Shown: positions 15,998 to 25,220, numbered from the stretch's first letter. The stretch: DNA of 34,593 nt from Gemmatimonadota bacterium (GCA_020350425.1 CP070716.1:238057-272649); one strand, 5' to 3'. Notes: generated by a model from the letters alone, not told the origin. Numbers and translations are program-made.

Positions 15998-17329
15998 CTA
16001 CTTGGCCGCGCCCGCCAGCTCGGCGGACGTCACGCCGGCGACCTCCTCGAGCATCGTCGTCGTGACCGACTTCGGCCGCTCGATCGGATACCCCAGCGCG
16101 CGGTCCCAGGTGATGTTGGCCAGCACGCCGAGTGCGCGCCCGATGCCGAACAACACCGTGTAGAAGTCCCACTCCGTGAGCCCATAGTACCACTGGATCA
16201 CGCCGGACTGCGCGTCCACGTTGGGCCACGGGTTCTTCGCCTTGCCGTGCTCCTGCAGGATGCCCGGCGCGACCTTGTAGATCGTGCTGATCAGCTTGAA
16301 CAGCGGGAAGTCGGGCAGGTGCTTGAGGCAGAACTCCCGCTGCGCGGTGTAGCGCGGGTCCGTCTTGCGCAGCACCGCGTGGCCGTACCCTGGAACCACC
16401 TGGCCGCTGTTCAGCGTGTCCCACAGCGCCTTGCTCACGTCCTCCTCGGTGTAGTCTTCCTTCCCGAGCTGATCCAGGAACTTCATGGTCCAACTGAGCA
16501 CTTCCTGGTTGGCGAGGCCGTGCAGCGGGCCCGCGAGGCCGTTGATGCCGGCCGAGAGCGCGTAGTAGCAATCCGACAGCGCCGAGGCCACGAGGTGCGT
16601 GGTGTGCGCCGAGACGTTCCCCGACTCGTGATCCGAGTGCAGGATGAAGTACATGCGGGCCACGTCGTCGTACGGCGCCGGGATCCCCATCTCGTGCGCG
16701 AAGTTGCCGCCCCAGTCGAGGTCGGGGTTCGGCGCGATGTGCGTGTCCGCCTTGTACTTCATGCGATAGATGTACGCGCCGATCGAGGGGAGCCTCGCCA
16801 GCAGGGTCGTGCAGTCCTCGAGCATGGGGTCCCAGTAGTCCATCTTGCTCATGCCCTCGTTGTAGCGCTTCACGAACATCGATTCACGCTGCATCGCCAG
16901 AATGGCGGCCGAGAACAGCGTCATCGGATGCGTGTCGCGCGGCATGGCCCGCAGGACGTCGATCACGTAGTGCGGCACCTGGCGGCGGGCCTTCCAGTCC
17001 TCGACCACCTCGTCCACCTGCTTCTTGGTCGGCACGTCGCCGGTGAGCAGGTAGAACCAGAACGCCTCGACGGTGGGATAGTCGCTCCCCGCCGGTTTGG
17101 GCAGCGCGGCGAACGTTTCGGGGATGGTCTTGCCCCGGAACCGGATGCCCTCGTGTGGATCGAGATAGGAGATGTCCGTCACCAGGCATCTGACGCCGCG
17201 CGCGCCGCCGATGGCCTGGCCGATGGTGACCTCGCCGACCTTGGTGTCGGCGTAGTCCTTCAGGAGCCGCGTCGTCCGTGGACGATGTTGCTCGATCTTC
17301 TTGTACAGGGTTTCTTTGAGCGTCGACAT
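15998..17329 (-). CDS. gltA: Citrate synthase, mitochondrial-type (type I)
   Basis: The product is 443 residues; ATG 17329 (minus strand) sits 9 bases after AAGGAGG. It condenses acetyl-CoA with oxaloacetate at the head of the TCA cycle. The residues match the animal mitochondrial enzyme rather than the proteobacterial allosteric hexamer: HSDHESGNVSAHT at 231-243, LAGPLHGLANQEV with H270, VPGYGHAVLRKTDPR with H317, and NVDAQSG with D372, corresponding to the pig-heart catalytic His274, His320 and Asp375. No NADH-binding N-terminal extension of the E. coli type is present. It is divergent from the M14 peptidase gene across 78 bases containing a palindrome. Confidence 0.96.
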   Translation of the reverse strand: MSTLKETLYKKIEQHRPRTTRLLKDYADTKVGEVTIGQAIGGARGVRCLVTDISYLDPHEGIRFRGKTIPETFAALPKPAGSDYPTVEAFWFYLLTGDVPTKKQVDEVVEDWKARRQVPHYVIDVLRAMPRDTHPMTLFSAAILAMQRESMFVKRYNEGMSKMDYWDPMLEDCTTLLARLPSIGAYIYRMKYKADTHIAPNPDLDWGGNFAHEMGIPAPYDDVARMYFILHSDHESGNVSAHTTHLVASALSDCYYALSAGINGLAGPLHGLANQEVLSWTMKFLDQLGKEDYTEEDVSKALWDTLNSGQVVPGYGHAVLRKTDPRYTAQREFCLKHLPDFPLFKLISTIYKVAPGILQEHGKAKNPWPNVDAQSGVIQWYYGLTEWDFYTVLFGIGRALGVLANITWDRALGYPIERPKSVTTTMLEEVAGVTSAELAGAAK

Positions 17330-17371
17330 GATGCCTCTCCTCCTTGTACCCTCCACCCCGATTGGCGACAG

Positions 17372-17384
17372 TTAACCGGGTTAA
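17372..17384. promoter_or_regulatory. Palindrome in the citrate synthase / peptidase divergent region
   Basis: TTAACC-G-GGTTAA is a perfect 13-base palindrome in the 78-base gap between the divergent citrate synthase (start 17329) and M14 peptidase (start 17408) genes. It lies 23 bases before the peptidase start, so it probably overlaps one or both promoters, as an operator would. The regulator is unknown. Confidence 0.45.
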
Positions 17385-17407
17385 AGATACTCACTGGAGC
17401 GTCCACT

Positions 17408-19993
17408 GTGAATCGACAGAAGCTTGTTCCCGTTTGCGCCCTGTTCGCGGGCCTGTTGGCAGCCGTCCCGGCCGCGCGCGCCCAAGTCCCCACGTTCGAG
17501 GAGGTCACCGGACACGCGTTCGGGGAGCGCGCCACCCAGCACCACCAGATGGTGGCGTATCTGCAGCGCCTCGCCGAGGCGTCCCCGCGGGTGACGGTCA
17601 CGGTGCAGGGAGAGAGCTGGGAAGGCCGGGAGCTGATGCTCGCCGTGGTCACCTCGCCGGAGAACCACGCCCGGCTCGAAGAGATCCAGGCCAACTCGCG
17701 CCGGCTCGCCGATCCGCGGGGAACCGCGCCCGAAGAGGCCCGGACGCTCATGCAGACCCAGCCGGTGGTCGTTTGGTTCGGCGGATCGATTCACGGGTTC
17801 GAGCTGTCGGGGGCCGAGGGGGCACTCAAGCTGCTCGAGCACCTCACGACGCAGGACGATCCGGCGACGCTCGAGGTGCTGCGGAACGTCGTGGTCCTGA
17901 TCGACCCGATGCTGAACCCCGATGGGCGCGAAGCCTTCGTCCGTGTCAACTACGAGAACGAGGGCCACGCGCCGAACCCCGACCCACAGGACTGGGCCAA
18001 CAGCTTCACCGGGTGGCAAGCCCTCAAGTTCCGCACCGGCCACTACTACTTCGACATCAACCGCGACTGGTTCGCGCACACGCAGCGCGAGACCAGGGAG
18101 CGGATGCCGTTCCTCCACGCGTGGCGGGCCCAGGTGGCGGTGGACATGCACGAGATGGGGTCGGGGCAGGAGTTCTTCTTCGACCCGCCGGCCGATCCCA
18201 CCAATCCGTACTTCCCGGACTTCGCGCTGCGCTGGTTCCAGCGCTTCGGCAACGCCTACGCGCAGGCCTTCGACTCCGCCGGCTTCCAGTACACCACGCG
18301 GGAGCTGTTCAACTACTTCTATCCGGGCTACACCTCCAACCGGGGGTACCACGGTGCCGTGGCCATGCTGTACGAGCAGGGCTCGAGCCGCGGCCACGCC
18401 CTGGAGCGCCCCGACGGCACGGTGCGCACCCTGGCCGACGCGCTGCAGCACCAGTACGTGGCGGCCTGGACGGCGGCGCGTACGGCCGCGACGAGCCGGG
18501 AAGCGCTGCTTGCCGACTACTACGCGTCGCAGCAGGCGGCGATCGCCGACGGGCGACAGGGCGTGCGGCGATATCTGATCGCCAACGAGGGTGACCCGGT
18601 GCTGGTGCGGGAGCTGGGGCAGCTCCTGCGGCGCAACGCGATCGAGGTGTCGGTGTTGACCCAGGCGGTCACCCTGTCGGGCGTGCGTGACCGCGAGGGT
18701 ACCGTGGTGGGGCGCCGGAGCTTCCCCGTCGGCACCTACGTCGTGGAGGCGGCGCAGCCCTCCGGGCGCCTGGTGCGTGCGCTGTTGGAGCCGGACACGC
18801 CGCAGCCGGAAGCGTTCCTCCGCGACGCCCGCGCCCGCGTGGACCGAGGGGAGAATCCGCGGTTCTACGACATCACGGGATGGTCGCTGCCGCTGTTGTA
18901 CAACGTGGGCGGCTACTCCAGCACCGACGGCCGCGAGCTGCCGACCGAGCCACTGGAGCGGCCCCAGCTGTTGATCGCGCCCGAGCCGATGGAGCGCGCG
19001 GATTACGCCTACGTGCTGGACGGCCGATCGGCGGCCTCCCTCGCCGCCCTCTACCACCTGCGGCACGAGGGGTACCGCGCGGGGGTGCTCACCAAGCGCA
19101 GCAGGGTCGCGGGGCAGGTCGTGCACGGCGGATCGGTGGTCATCCGCGTCGGCGAGAACGACTCGACGGTGCACGAGGCGGTGGAGCGTGTGGCGGGCCG
19201 CTTCGGGGTGGAGGTGCTCGCGATGCACACGGGGCTCTCGGACTCCGGCTACCCGCCGCTCGGCTCGGGGTGGCACAGCTTCATGGTGAAGAAGCCCGAG
19301 ATCGCGATCCTCGCCGAAAGCCCGGTATTCGGCTACTCGTTCGGCTGGGCGTGGTATACGCTGGATCGGCAGCACGGGATTCCGACGACGGTGCTGCGCA
19401 CCAGCGCGGTGGCTGAAACGGATCTCTCGCAGTACAACGTCCTCGTGATCCCGGCCGTGTCCGGTGCGGCCCTGCAGCGGGAGCTCGGCGAGCAAGGCAC
19501 GGAGCGGATCAGCCGATGGGTGCGCGACGGCGGAACGCTCGTGACCATCGGGTCGGCGACCGAGTTCGCACGGGAGCAGCTCGACCTGATCGCGCTGCGC
19601 AGCTGGTACGACACCGACGAGGGGGAGGATGCCCAGCGCATCGACGTGCCGGGCGCCATCTTCCGCGCCGCGCTCGACCAGGGGTACTGGCTGTCAGCCG
19701 GGTACGACGCCGGCGAGTTCCCCGTGCTGGTGGATTCGGACCGGCTCTACGTCGCCCCCGAGGGACCGCCCTCGACGCGCCGGCGGGTGGTGGCGCGCTA
19801 CGGCGACAAGCTCTCGGGCCATGCGTGGCAGGAGAATCTCGACCGTATGTCGGAAGCGGTGATCGTGTATGAGGAGCGCGTGGGCGACGGCCGGGTCATC
19901 GCCTTCGCGGAGGACCCCAACTATCGGGCCTACTTCCGCGCGGCGAACCGGCTGTTCCTCAACGCGGTCATCCTGGGGCCGAGCGCGCCCTAG
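17408..19993 (+). CDS. Exported M14 zinc carboxypeptidase
   Basis: The product is 861 residues. GTG 17408 is chosen because GGAG lies 8 bases before it and a signal peptide begins directly (basic start, LVPVCALFAGLLAAVP, then ARAQ). Zinc ligands of the M14 fold are visible: H129-x-x-E132 (GGSIHGFE) and H248 (VDMHEMG). The M14 domain occupies about 25-350. The remaining 500 residues end in a region (about 660-770) that resembles a glutamine-amidotransferase/DJ-1-like fold (VLVIPAVSGAAL). Such long M14 proteins are frequent in Gemmatimonadota and Bacteroidota and probably degrade peptides in the periplasm or outside the cell. The frame is open far upstream, but that part is antisense to citrate synthase and not translated from here. 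Confidence 0.92.
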   Translation: MNRQKLVPVCALFAGLLAAVPAARAQVPTFEEVTGHAFGERATQHHQMVAYLQRLAEASPRVTVTVQGESWEGRELMLAVVTSPENHARLEEIQANSRRLADPRGTAPEEARTLMQTQPVVVWFGGSIHGFELSGAEGALKLLEHLTTQDDPATLEVLRNVVVLIDPMLNPDGREAFVRVNYENEGHAPNPDPQDWANSFTGWQALKFRTGHYYFDINRDWFAHTQRETRERMPFLHAWRAQVAVDMHEMGSGQEFFFDPPADPTNPYFPDFALRWFQRFGNAYAQAFDSAGFQYTTRELFNYFYPGYTSNRGYHGAVAMLYEQGSSRGHALERPDGTVRTLADALQHQYVAAWTAARTAATSREALLADYYASQQAAIADGRQGVRRYLIANEGDPVLVRELGQLLRRNAIEVSVLTQAVTLSGVRDREGTVVGRRSFPVGTYVVEAAQPSGRLVRALLEPDTPQPEAFLRDARARVDRGENPRFYDITGWSLPLLYNVGGYSSTDGRELPTEPLERPQLLIAPEPMERADYAYVLDGRSAASLAALYHLRHEGYRAGVLTKRSRVAGQVVHGGSVVIRVGENDSTVHEAVERVAGRFGVEVLAMHTGLSDSGYPPLGSGWHSFMVKKPEIAILAESPVFGYSFGWAWYTLDRQHGIPTTVLRTSAVAETDLSQYNVLVIPAVSGAALQRELGEQGTERISRWVRDGGTLVTIGSATEFAREQLDLIALRSWYDTDEGEDAQRIDVPGAIFRAALDQGYWLSAGYDAGEFPVLVDSDRLYVAPEGPPSTRRRVVARYGDKLSGHAWQENLDRMSEAVIVYEERVGDGRVIAFAEDPNYRAYFRAANRLFLNAVILGPSAP

Positions 19994-20023
19994 CCGCCGC
20001 GCCGGCCCATCGGGCGCCGTACG

Positions 20024-20059
20024 ACGTGCAGCGGGCCTCCGCGCGGGCCCGCTGCACGT
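20024..20059. terminator. Very strong bidirectional hairpin terminator
   Basis: A perfect 14-bp stem, ACGTGCAGCGGGCC (20024-20037) and GGCCCGCTGCACGT (20046-20059), with an 8-base loop, lies between the peptidase stop (19993) and the minus-strand TerC stop (20073). It is the longest perfect stem noticed in the window; no T-tract follows. Confidence 0.8.
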
Positions 20060-20072
20060 TGCACGAGCGCGG

Positions 20073-20828
20073 TCAAACCCCCGTCGTCTCTCCCGACGTG
20101 TACGAGTGGCGCAGCTCGACGGGCTCCACCCGCTTGCGCACGCGGTGGTTCAGGACCTCCACGAAGACCGAGAATCCCAGTGCAAAGTAGAGGTAGCCGC
20201 GCGGGATCTCGTGCCCGAAGCCTTCGGCGATCAGCGTCACGCCGATCAGCAGCAGGAAGGAGAGCGCCAGCATCCTGATCGTCGGGTGCCGCTCCACGAA
20301 GGCCGCGATCGGCTCCACGGATACCAGCATCACCAAGACCGCGATGACGATCGCGGCCGCCATCACCCACACCTCCTTCACCATCCCCACCGCCGTGATC
20401 ACCGAGTCGAGCGAGAAGATCATGTCGAGCAGCATGATCTGGACGATCACCCCGGCGAAGGAGCGCACCATCGTGCCGCTGACGCGGCCCTCCTCGCCCT
20501 CCAGCTTGTCGTGAATCTCGTGGGTGCCCTTGGCGAGCAGGAACAGGCCGCCCCCGATGAGGATGACGTCTCGCCCCGAGATCTCCTCACCGAGCAGCTC
20601 GAACAGCGGATCGGTGAGCCGCATGATCCAGGCGAGCGAGAACAGCAACACCAACCGCATCACCATGGCCCCGACGAGCCCGATGCGGCGGGCCCTGCGC
20701 TGCTGATGAGCAGGGAGCTTTCCGGCGACGATCGACAGGAAGATGATGTTGTCGATCCCCAGCACGATCTCGAGCGCGGTCAACGTGACCAGCGCGATCC
20801 AGATCTGGGGGTTGGTGAGCCAGTCCAT
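20073..20828 (-). CDS. TerC family integral membrane protein
   Basis: The product is 251 residues, starting at ATG 20828 (minus strand) behind GGAGGAGG. About seven membrane helices are visible. The TerC signature acidic residues in helices are present: ALEIVLGIDNIIFLSIV near residues 19-35 and MLLDMIFSLDSVITAVGMV near 135-155. Members are linked to tellurite resistance and, in other bacteria, to metal (Mn) export and metalation of exported proteins. The substrate here is not known, and the usual tellurite partner genes are absent. The gene is convergent with the M14 peptidase and divergent from the lipoprotein-kinase operon. Confidence 0.93.
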   Translation of the reverse strand: MDWLTNPQIWIALVTLTALEIVLGIDNIIFLSIVAGKLPAHQQRRARRIGLVGAMVMRLVLLFSLAWIMRLTDPLFELLGEEISGRDVILIGGGLFLLAKGTHEIHDKLEGEEGRVSGTMVRSFAGVIVQIMLLDMIFSLDSVITAVGMVKEVWVMAAAIVIAVLVMLVSVEPIAAFVERHPTIRMLALSFLLLIGVTLIAEGFGHEIPRGYLYFALGFSVFVEVLNHRVRKRVEPVELRHSYTSGETTGV

Positions 20829-20884
20829 GAACGCCTCCTCCTCAGCAGGCAGCCGGGGCCGTGGGAAGTGAGAAAGGTACCGCG

Positions 20885-20907
20885 AAGTCACCCTCTCGTC
20901 GTGACTT
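20885..20907. promoter_or_regulatory. Inverted repeat AAGTCAC-N9-GTGACTT in divergent region
   Basis: AAGTCAC (20885-20891) and GTGACTT (20901-20907) form a perfect 7-bp inverted repeat with a 9-base spacer, 57 bases before the TerC start and 81 bases before the lipoprotein start. The size and symmetry suit a dimeric regulator site. No reliable -10/-35 pair is seen near it. Confidence 0.45.
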
Positions 20908-20987
20908 AGCTCATATCGGCAGCTTGACTCGCACCCTAGGATTACCCATCGTTGGCAGAGTTTTCCCCCGTAGCAGCGAGGATCCTC

Positions 20988-22604
20988 GTGCAGCGCAAGC
21001 ATTTGCACATTGCCGGGATGGCCGTCCTGGCCGCGGCCGGATTCGCCGCCTGCGTCTACCCCACGGACCGATCCGGGGAGCTGGAGGTCCAGATGACCGC
21101 GCTCCCCACGTTGTTCCTCAAGGACTCGGTGCAGCTCGAAGCCCGCGTGGTGGACGCCGACGGCAACGCACTGGAGAACGCGGTGATCGAGTTTGCCACG
21201 GACGACCCCACCGTGCTGGCCGTGAGCCCCGACGGGCTCGTGCAGGCGGTGGCGGTCGGCAGCACGACGGTCAGGGCGACGGCGGTCGAGTACGACGAGG
21301 CCGCTCCCGTGGCGCAGGCGGCCACGGTGCGGGGATTGCTCGAGGTGGACAGCGTGGTGCCCACGACCGCCAGGTTTGGCGAGCTGATTGCGATCTACGG
21401 GGTAGGGCTGGACACCAACGACCTGTTCTCGGTCAGGTTCGGGGGCGTGGATGCCGACGTCTTCACCTTCCTGCCGGAAGACCCCGCCAACCCCCAGGAG
21501 TTCGGGACGCTCTGGGTGTGGATGCCGCCGCCGGCGCCGCGGGAGTCGGACCTCACCCTCCTTGGCTTCAACGGCGGGCTGGTGTTCCCCGACACGATCA
21601 CGGTGGAACAGCGCGACATCTACGAGCCCAACGACACGGAGCCGTGGTACCTGGGCGAGATCCCGGTCCTGTGGGGCAACCCGGCCGTGGCGTTTGAGGT
21701 GCGGCCGCGCGATGAGACCCGGCAGCCGGCCGACTGGTACAGCTTCGACAACGCGACCACGCAGGACCGCACGATCGTCGTGTTCTCCGAGGTCGTGGGC
21801 GCTGAGACGTATAGCGTGTTCCTCACCGACTCGATCGCCTGGACCGGCCTCCCGGGGAACCCCTGGGCGGTGGGGCCGGACGCGTGGACCATCGGGCCGA
21901 GGACGTACCTCTGCAGCGGCCTGCCGATCACGGTGGGTGACGAGCCCTTCCAGCTCGAGGAGCTGCCGTTCCCGTTCACGCTGGTGGCGCTCAAGGATCT
22001 CCCCGCGGGACGCTACCACATCCTGGCACCGTACACCTCTCAGGGTGACCCGGTGCGCTACGAGATGCTGATCGTGTCGTCGTACGAGTCGGTGCGGCAG
22101 CCCGACGTCGCCGAGGAGAACGACTACTGCGACGTCGCGGCTCCCCTCTCGATCACCCAGGGCCGCACGATGACCATCGACAATTTTCGGGACATCGACT
22201 GGTACCGGTTCAGCGTGACGACCGACACCAGCATGGCGGTGATCACGACGGCGGCCGATCCCGACGCCGACCTGGACGTCTACGTGATCCGTGCGGACAG
22301 TGCGCTGGGCGATCTGGTCGATCTGGAGTTGATCGACTTCTCCGCCGAGTCGGGCGTGGGTGATGCGCTGTCGATCGATCGGCTCACGCCGGGCGACTAC
22401 TACCTGATCGTGATGGATTTCCCGGGCGTGCCGACGCCGTACACGCTGGACGCGAGCTTCGGGCCGCCGCGGTCGCCGCCGGCTGGGGCGGCGCCGTTCG
22501 CGGCCTCGGCTCTGGATGCCCTCGCCGCGAAGCGCGAGCGGGCGCAGACGGAGCAGGGGTCGCGGGCCGGCCTCATGAAGCTGCTCGAACGACTGAAGCG
22601 CTAG
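20988..22604 (+). CDS. Lipoprotein with Ig-like and PPC-like domains
   Basis: The product is 538 residues. GTG 20988 has GAGGA 5 bases upstream and begins a lipoprotein signal whose lipobox-like GFAAC puts the lipidated Cys at C22. The mature protein starts with a bacterial Ig-like (Big_2-type) repeat, about 35-105, showing VVDADGNALENAVIEFATDD followed by a VAVGSTTVRATA end. Two blocks resembling PPC (pre-peptidase C-terminal) domains follow, each with NDxxxA and D-x-D-WYxF signatures (DIYEPNDTEPW and NFRDIDWYRF). It probably sits on the outer membrane; ligand unknown. Just 10 bases separate it from the kinase gene, so it leads a four-gene operon. Confidence 0.82.
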   Translation: MQRKHLHIAGMAVLAAAGFAACVYPTDRSGELEVQMTALPTLFLKDSVQLEARVVDADGNALENAVIEFATDDPTVLAVSPDGLVQAVAVGSTTVRATAVEYDEAAPVAQAATVRGLLEVDSVVPTTARFGELIAIYGVGLDTNDLFSVRFGGVDADVFTFLPEDPANPQEFGTLWVWMPPPAPRESDLTLLGFNGGLVFPDTITVEQRDIYEPNDTEPWYLGEIPVLWGNPAVAFEVRPRDETRQPADWYSFDNATTQDRTIVVFSEVVGAETYSVFLTDSIAWTGLPGNPWAVGPDAWTIGPRTYLCSGLPITVGDEPFQLEELPFPFTLVALKDLPAGRYHILAPYTSQGDPVRYEMLIVSSYESVRQPDVAEENDYCDVAAPLSITQGRTMTIDNFRDIDWYRFSVTTDTSMAVITTAADPDADLDVYVIRADSALGDLVDLELIDFSAESGVGDALSIDRLTPGDYYLIVMDFPGVPTPYTLDASFGPPRSPPAGAAPFAASALDALAAKRERAQTEQGSRAGLMKLLERLKR

Positions 22605-22614
22605 CTGCGGCACG

Positions 22615-24198
22615 ATGCTCTGCACCCACTGCCACACGCCGCTCCCCGACGGGACGCAGTTCTGTCCCGCGTGCGGGTCGGACCCGACCGACGGGGGTAC
22701 CGGGGCGGCCCCGCGCACGGGGGCGACACAGACCGACGCGCTGCTGGGGCAACTGCGGGTGCGGGTGGAGGGCCGCTACCACGTGGAAAAGGTGCTGGGG
22801 CGCGGAGGCATGGGCGTGGTGTTCCTCGCCAACGAGACCTCACTGGCGCGCCCCGTGGCCATCAAGGTGCTGCCGTCCGAGCTGTCGCACGACGAGAAGT
22901 TCGTGCAGCGCTTCGAGCACGAGGCGCGCACCGCCGCCCAGCTCGATCACCCCAACATCATCCCCATCTACGCCGTCGAGGGCATCGGCGACCTGCACTT
23001 CTTCGTGATGAAGTACGTGACGGGGAGAGCGCTGGACGAGATTCTCGAGGCGGGGAAGATGCCGGCTGCGCACACGCAGCGCATTCTGTGGGAGTCGGCC
23101 TGCGCCCTCGGGCACGCCCACACCCGGGGGATCGTGCACCGCGACATCAAGCCCGCCAACATCATGATCGACGATGCCGGCCGCACCATGCTCACCGACT
23201 TCGGGATCTCGAAGGCCCTGCAATCGGCGAGCCAGTTCACGGCCACCGGGCAGGTGATCGGCACCCCGCATTACATGAGCCCCGAGCAGGCGAAGGGGCT
23301 GGAAGTCGATGGGCGCAGCGATCAGTACTCGCTGGCCGTGGTGGGCTACCGCATGCTGTCGGGGCGGCTCCCGTTCCAGGACGACTCGGTCCACACCATC
23401 ATCTACAAGCACATCTTCGAGGAGCCGCCGGCGCTGCGGGACCTCTGTCCCGATGCGCCCGAGTACGTGATCGCGGCGCTCAACAAGGCGCTTGCCAAGG
23501 ATCCGGGCGACCGCTTTGCCACGATGGAGGAGTTCGCCACCGCGGTGCTGCCCACGCACCCCGTGACGGCCACGACGTCGTCCGGAAGCCTGCTCGCGAC
23601 GGCGGGCTCGTCGCTCGATGCGGCGACCGAGATCACCACGTCGGGCGCGGAGCCCAGGCACCGGCGCCGCGGTCTCGCCCTGCTGGCGACGCTCATCGTG
23701 CTGGGCGGGGGTGCCGGCGGGGCGTACTGGTACCTCTCGACGACGGGCCAGCTCGACGCGCTGCTAGGGCGAGCCGCCGATCCGGGCGCCACGCTCGGGG
23801 GCGCGCCGGGTGAGGATTCCGTCGCCGCGGCGACCGCGCGGGACACGGCCGCTGCGGACACCGGCTCGGTGACGCCCGGTGAGCAGCAGCAGGCCACGGC
23901 GCCGCCACCGACCGAGCCGCGGCCCACGCGACCACAGACCACGCCGCCGCGGGAAACGCAGCAGCGGCCGGCACCGCCGCAGGTCGGCTGGCTCACCATC
24001 AACGCCACGCCCTTCGGCACGGTCTGGATCGACCGCGTCGAGATCGGGGACACCCCGGTCGTGCGCCATGCGCTGCAGCCCGGGAGACACATCGTCGAGG
24101 TACGCCGCGAGGGGTACCGCACGGTAGTCGATACCGTGACCATCACCGCCCAGAACGAGCTTCGCCTGAGCAAGACCCTCATCCGAGGAGAGCCATGA
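22615..24198 (+). CDS. Transmembrane Ser/Thr protein kinase with N-terminal zinc ribbon and PEGA tail
   Basis: The product is 527 residues. A CxxC-x10-CxxC zinc ribbon (C3, C6, C17, C20) comes first. The kinase domain spans about 55-310: glycine loop GRGGMG at 62-67, Lys K84 in VAIKVL, HRD at 175-177, DFG at 195-197, and GTPHYMSPE, so all catalytic residues are present. A membrane helix (about 353-373) leads to a Pro/Thr/Gln-rich linker and a PEGA-type domain (about 460-515, LTINATPFGTVWIDRVEIG). It is probably an inner-membrane kinase whose PEGA end senses a periplasmic partner. ATGA overlap with the next gene (24195-24198) and a 10-base gap from the preceding lipoprotein make a single transcript likely. 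Confidence 0.94.
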   Translation: MLCTHCHTPLPDGTQFCPACGSDPTDGGTGAAPRTGATQTDALLGQLRVRVEGRYHVEKVLGRGGMGVVFLANETSLARPVAIKVLPSELSHDEKFVQRFEHEARTAAQLDHPNIIPIYAVEGIGDLHFFVMKYVTGRALDEILEAGKMPAAHTQRILWESACALGHAHTRGIVHRDIKPANIMIDDAGRTMLTDFGISKALQSASQFTATGQVIGTPHYMSPEQAKGLEVDGRSDQYSLAVVGYRMLSGRLPFQDDSVHTIIYKHIFEEPPALRDLCPDAPEYVIAALNKALAKDPGDRFATMEEFATAVLPTHPVTATTSSGSLLATAGSSLDAATEITTSGAEPRHRRRGLALLATLIVLGGGAGGAYWYLSTTGQLDALLGRAADPGATLGGAPGEDSVAAATARDTAAADTGSVTPGEQQQATAPPPTEPRPTRPQTTPPRETQQRPAPPQVGWLTINATPFGTVWIDRVEIGDTPVVRHALQPGRHIVEVRREGYRTVVDTVTITAQNELRLSKTLIRGEP

Positions 24199-25220
24199 TC
24201 CGCCGCGTGATCGTCGCGGGCGCGCTGCTCATCGCCCTGACTCCGGCTACCCTGCCAGCGCAGGAGCACCCTCTGGTGCGCCGCGCGCAGCAGGCGTACG
24301 ACGCGCTCGACTTCACGGGCGCGATCCGAAACGCCAGCGCCGCGCTCCAGCAGCGACTCACCAGGGCGGACCGCATCCTGGCCTACGAGCTGTTGGGCTT
24401 CACGTACGGCGCGCTCGATTCCACGCGCCAGGCCGTCGAGGCCTTCCGCCAGCTGATCTTCCTGGATCCCGATCGCGAGCCCGACGTGGAGCGCGTATCG
24501 CCGCGCATCACCTCGCTCTACGCTTCCGCGCTGGGCCAGGTGCTGGTGGTGCGTCGGCTGACCGTCGACAGTACCTCGATCATCGCCGGGCAGGGGTTCG
24601 TGCGAGTGCGGTTCGAGGTCACGCGCGCGGCGAGGGCGGTGACCCGCGTGGTCGGCGGCGGGCTCGATCTGGTGATCGATTCGACGCTGGTGGTCGCCGG
24701 CGAGACGCAGGTGCTGTGGGATCCCGTCACCGTCAGCGGCGATCCGCTCGCGCCCGGGACCTATCAGGTCGTGGTGACGGCCTTCGAGGGGAGCAACCAG
24801 TTCGGGGCGCCGCTCGATCTGACCCTGTCGCACTCCTCGGTGGACACGCTGGCGCACCTCACCAGTCTGCCGGGCTACACGGAACAGCCGGAGTACGAGA
24901 CGCCGGGGCGGTCGTGGCAGCCGCTTGGAGTCGTCTTGCTGTCTACCGGGCTGGCGGCCGGCGCAGCGGTGGCGCTGGAGAACCCCAATCTCGAAATCGG
25001 AGAGCGCAAGGAGCTGGCCGGCGTCAGCCTGCTGACGCTGATCGCGGGCGTGGCGCTCAGCCTCAAGAAGCCCGATCCGGTGCCCGTGGAGGCCAACATC
25101 CTGTACAACCAGCTGCTGCGGGAGGAGCTGGCACGGCGCAACGCGGACATCGCGCGACAGAACCAGGAACGACGGCGCCAGGTGATGCTGACGGTGACGC
25201 CGCTCGAGGGGGCGCCGTGA
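24195..25220 (+). CDS. Exported protein with a TPR-like helical N-terminus
   Basis: The product is 341 residues. ATG 24195 lies in an ATGA overlap with the kinase stop, with GAGGAG before it. A signal peptide (VIVAGALLIALTPATLPAQ) is followed by helical repeats of TPR character around residues 28-105 (RAQQAYDALDFTGAIRNASA, then a second helix pair ending DPDREPDVERV). The middle (about 115-230) is beta-rich with a fibronectin-like look. A hydrophobic segment follows near 240-290, and the C-terminus is charged. The role is unknown; the operon suggests it works with the kinase PEGA tail and the following barrel. It overlaps the next gene by GTGA. Confidence 0.75.
   Translation: MIRRVIVAGALLIALTPATLPAQEHPLVRRAQQAYDALDFTGAIRNASAALQQRLTRADRILAYELLGFTYGALDSTRQAVEAFRQLIFLDPDREPDVERVSPRITSLYASALGQVLVVRRLTVDSTSIIAGQGFVRVRFEVTRAARAVTRVVGGGLDLVIDSTLVVAGETQVLWDPVTVSGDPLAPGTYQVVVTAFEGSNQFGAPLDLTLSHSSVDTLAHLTSLPGYTEQPEYETPGRSWQPLGVVLLSTGLAAGAAVALENPNLEIGERKELAGVSLLTLIAGVALSLKKPDPVPVEANILYNQLLREELARRNADIARQNQERRRQVMLTVTPLEGAP

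Noticed and set aside
16247..17407. In-frame extension of the M14 peptidase gene upstream of GTG 17408
   Set aside because: The upstream residues are antisense to citrate synthase, and the signal peptide with its ribosome site begins at 17408.
17381..19495. A 704-codon minus-strand frame across the M14 peptidase
   Set aside because: Composition artefact with no motif or ribosome site; the plus strand holds zinc-ligand motifs and a signal peptide.
20924..20952. TTGACT as a sigma70 -35 box for the lipoprotein gene
   Set aside because: At 17-base spacing the -10 would be CATCGT, a poor match; other spacings do not give a better one.
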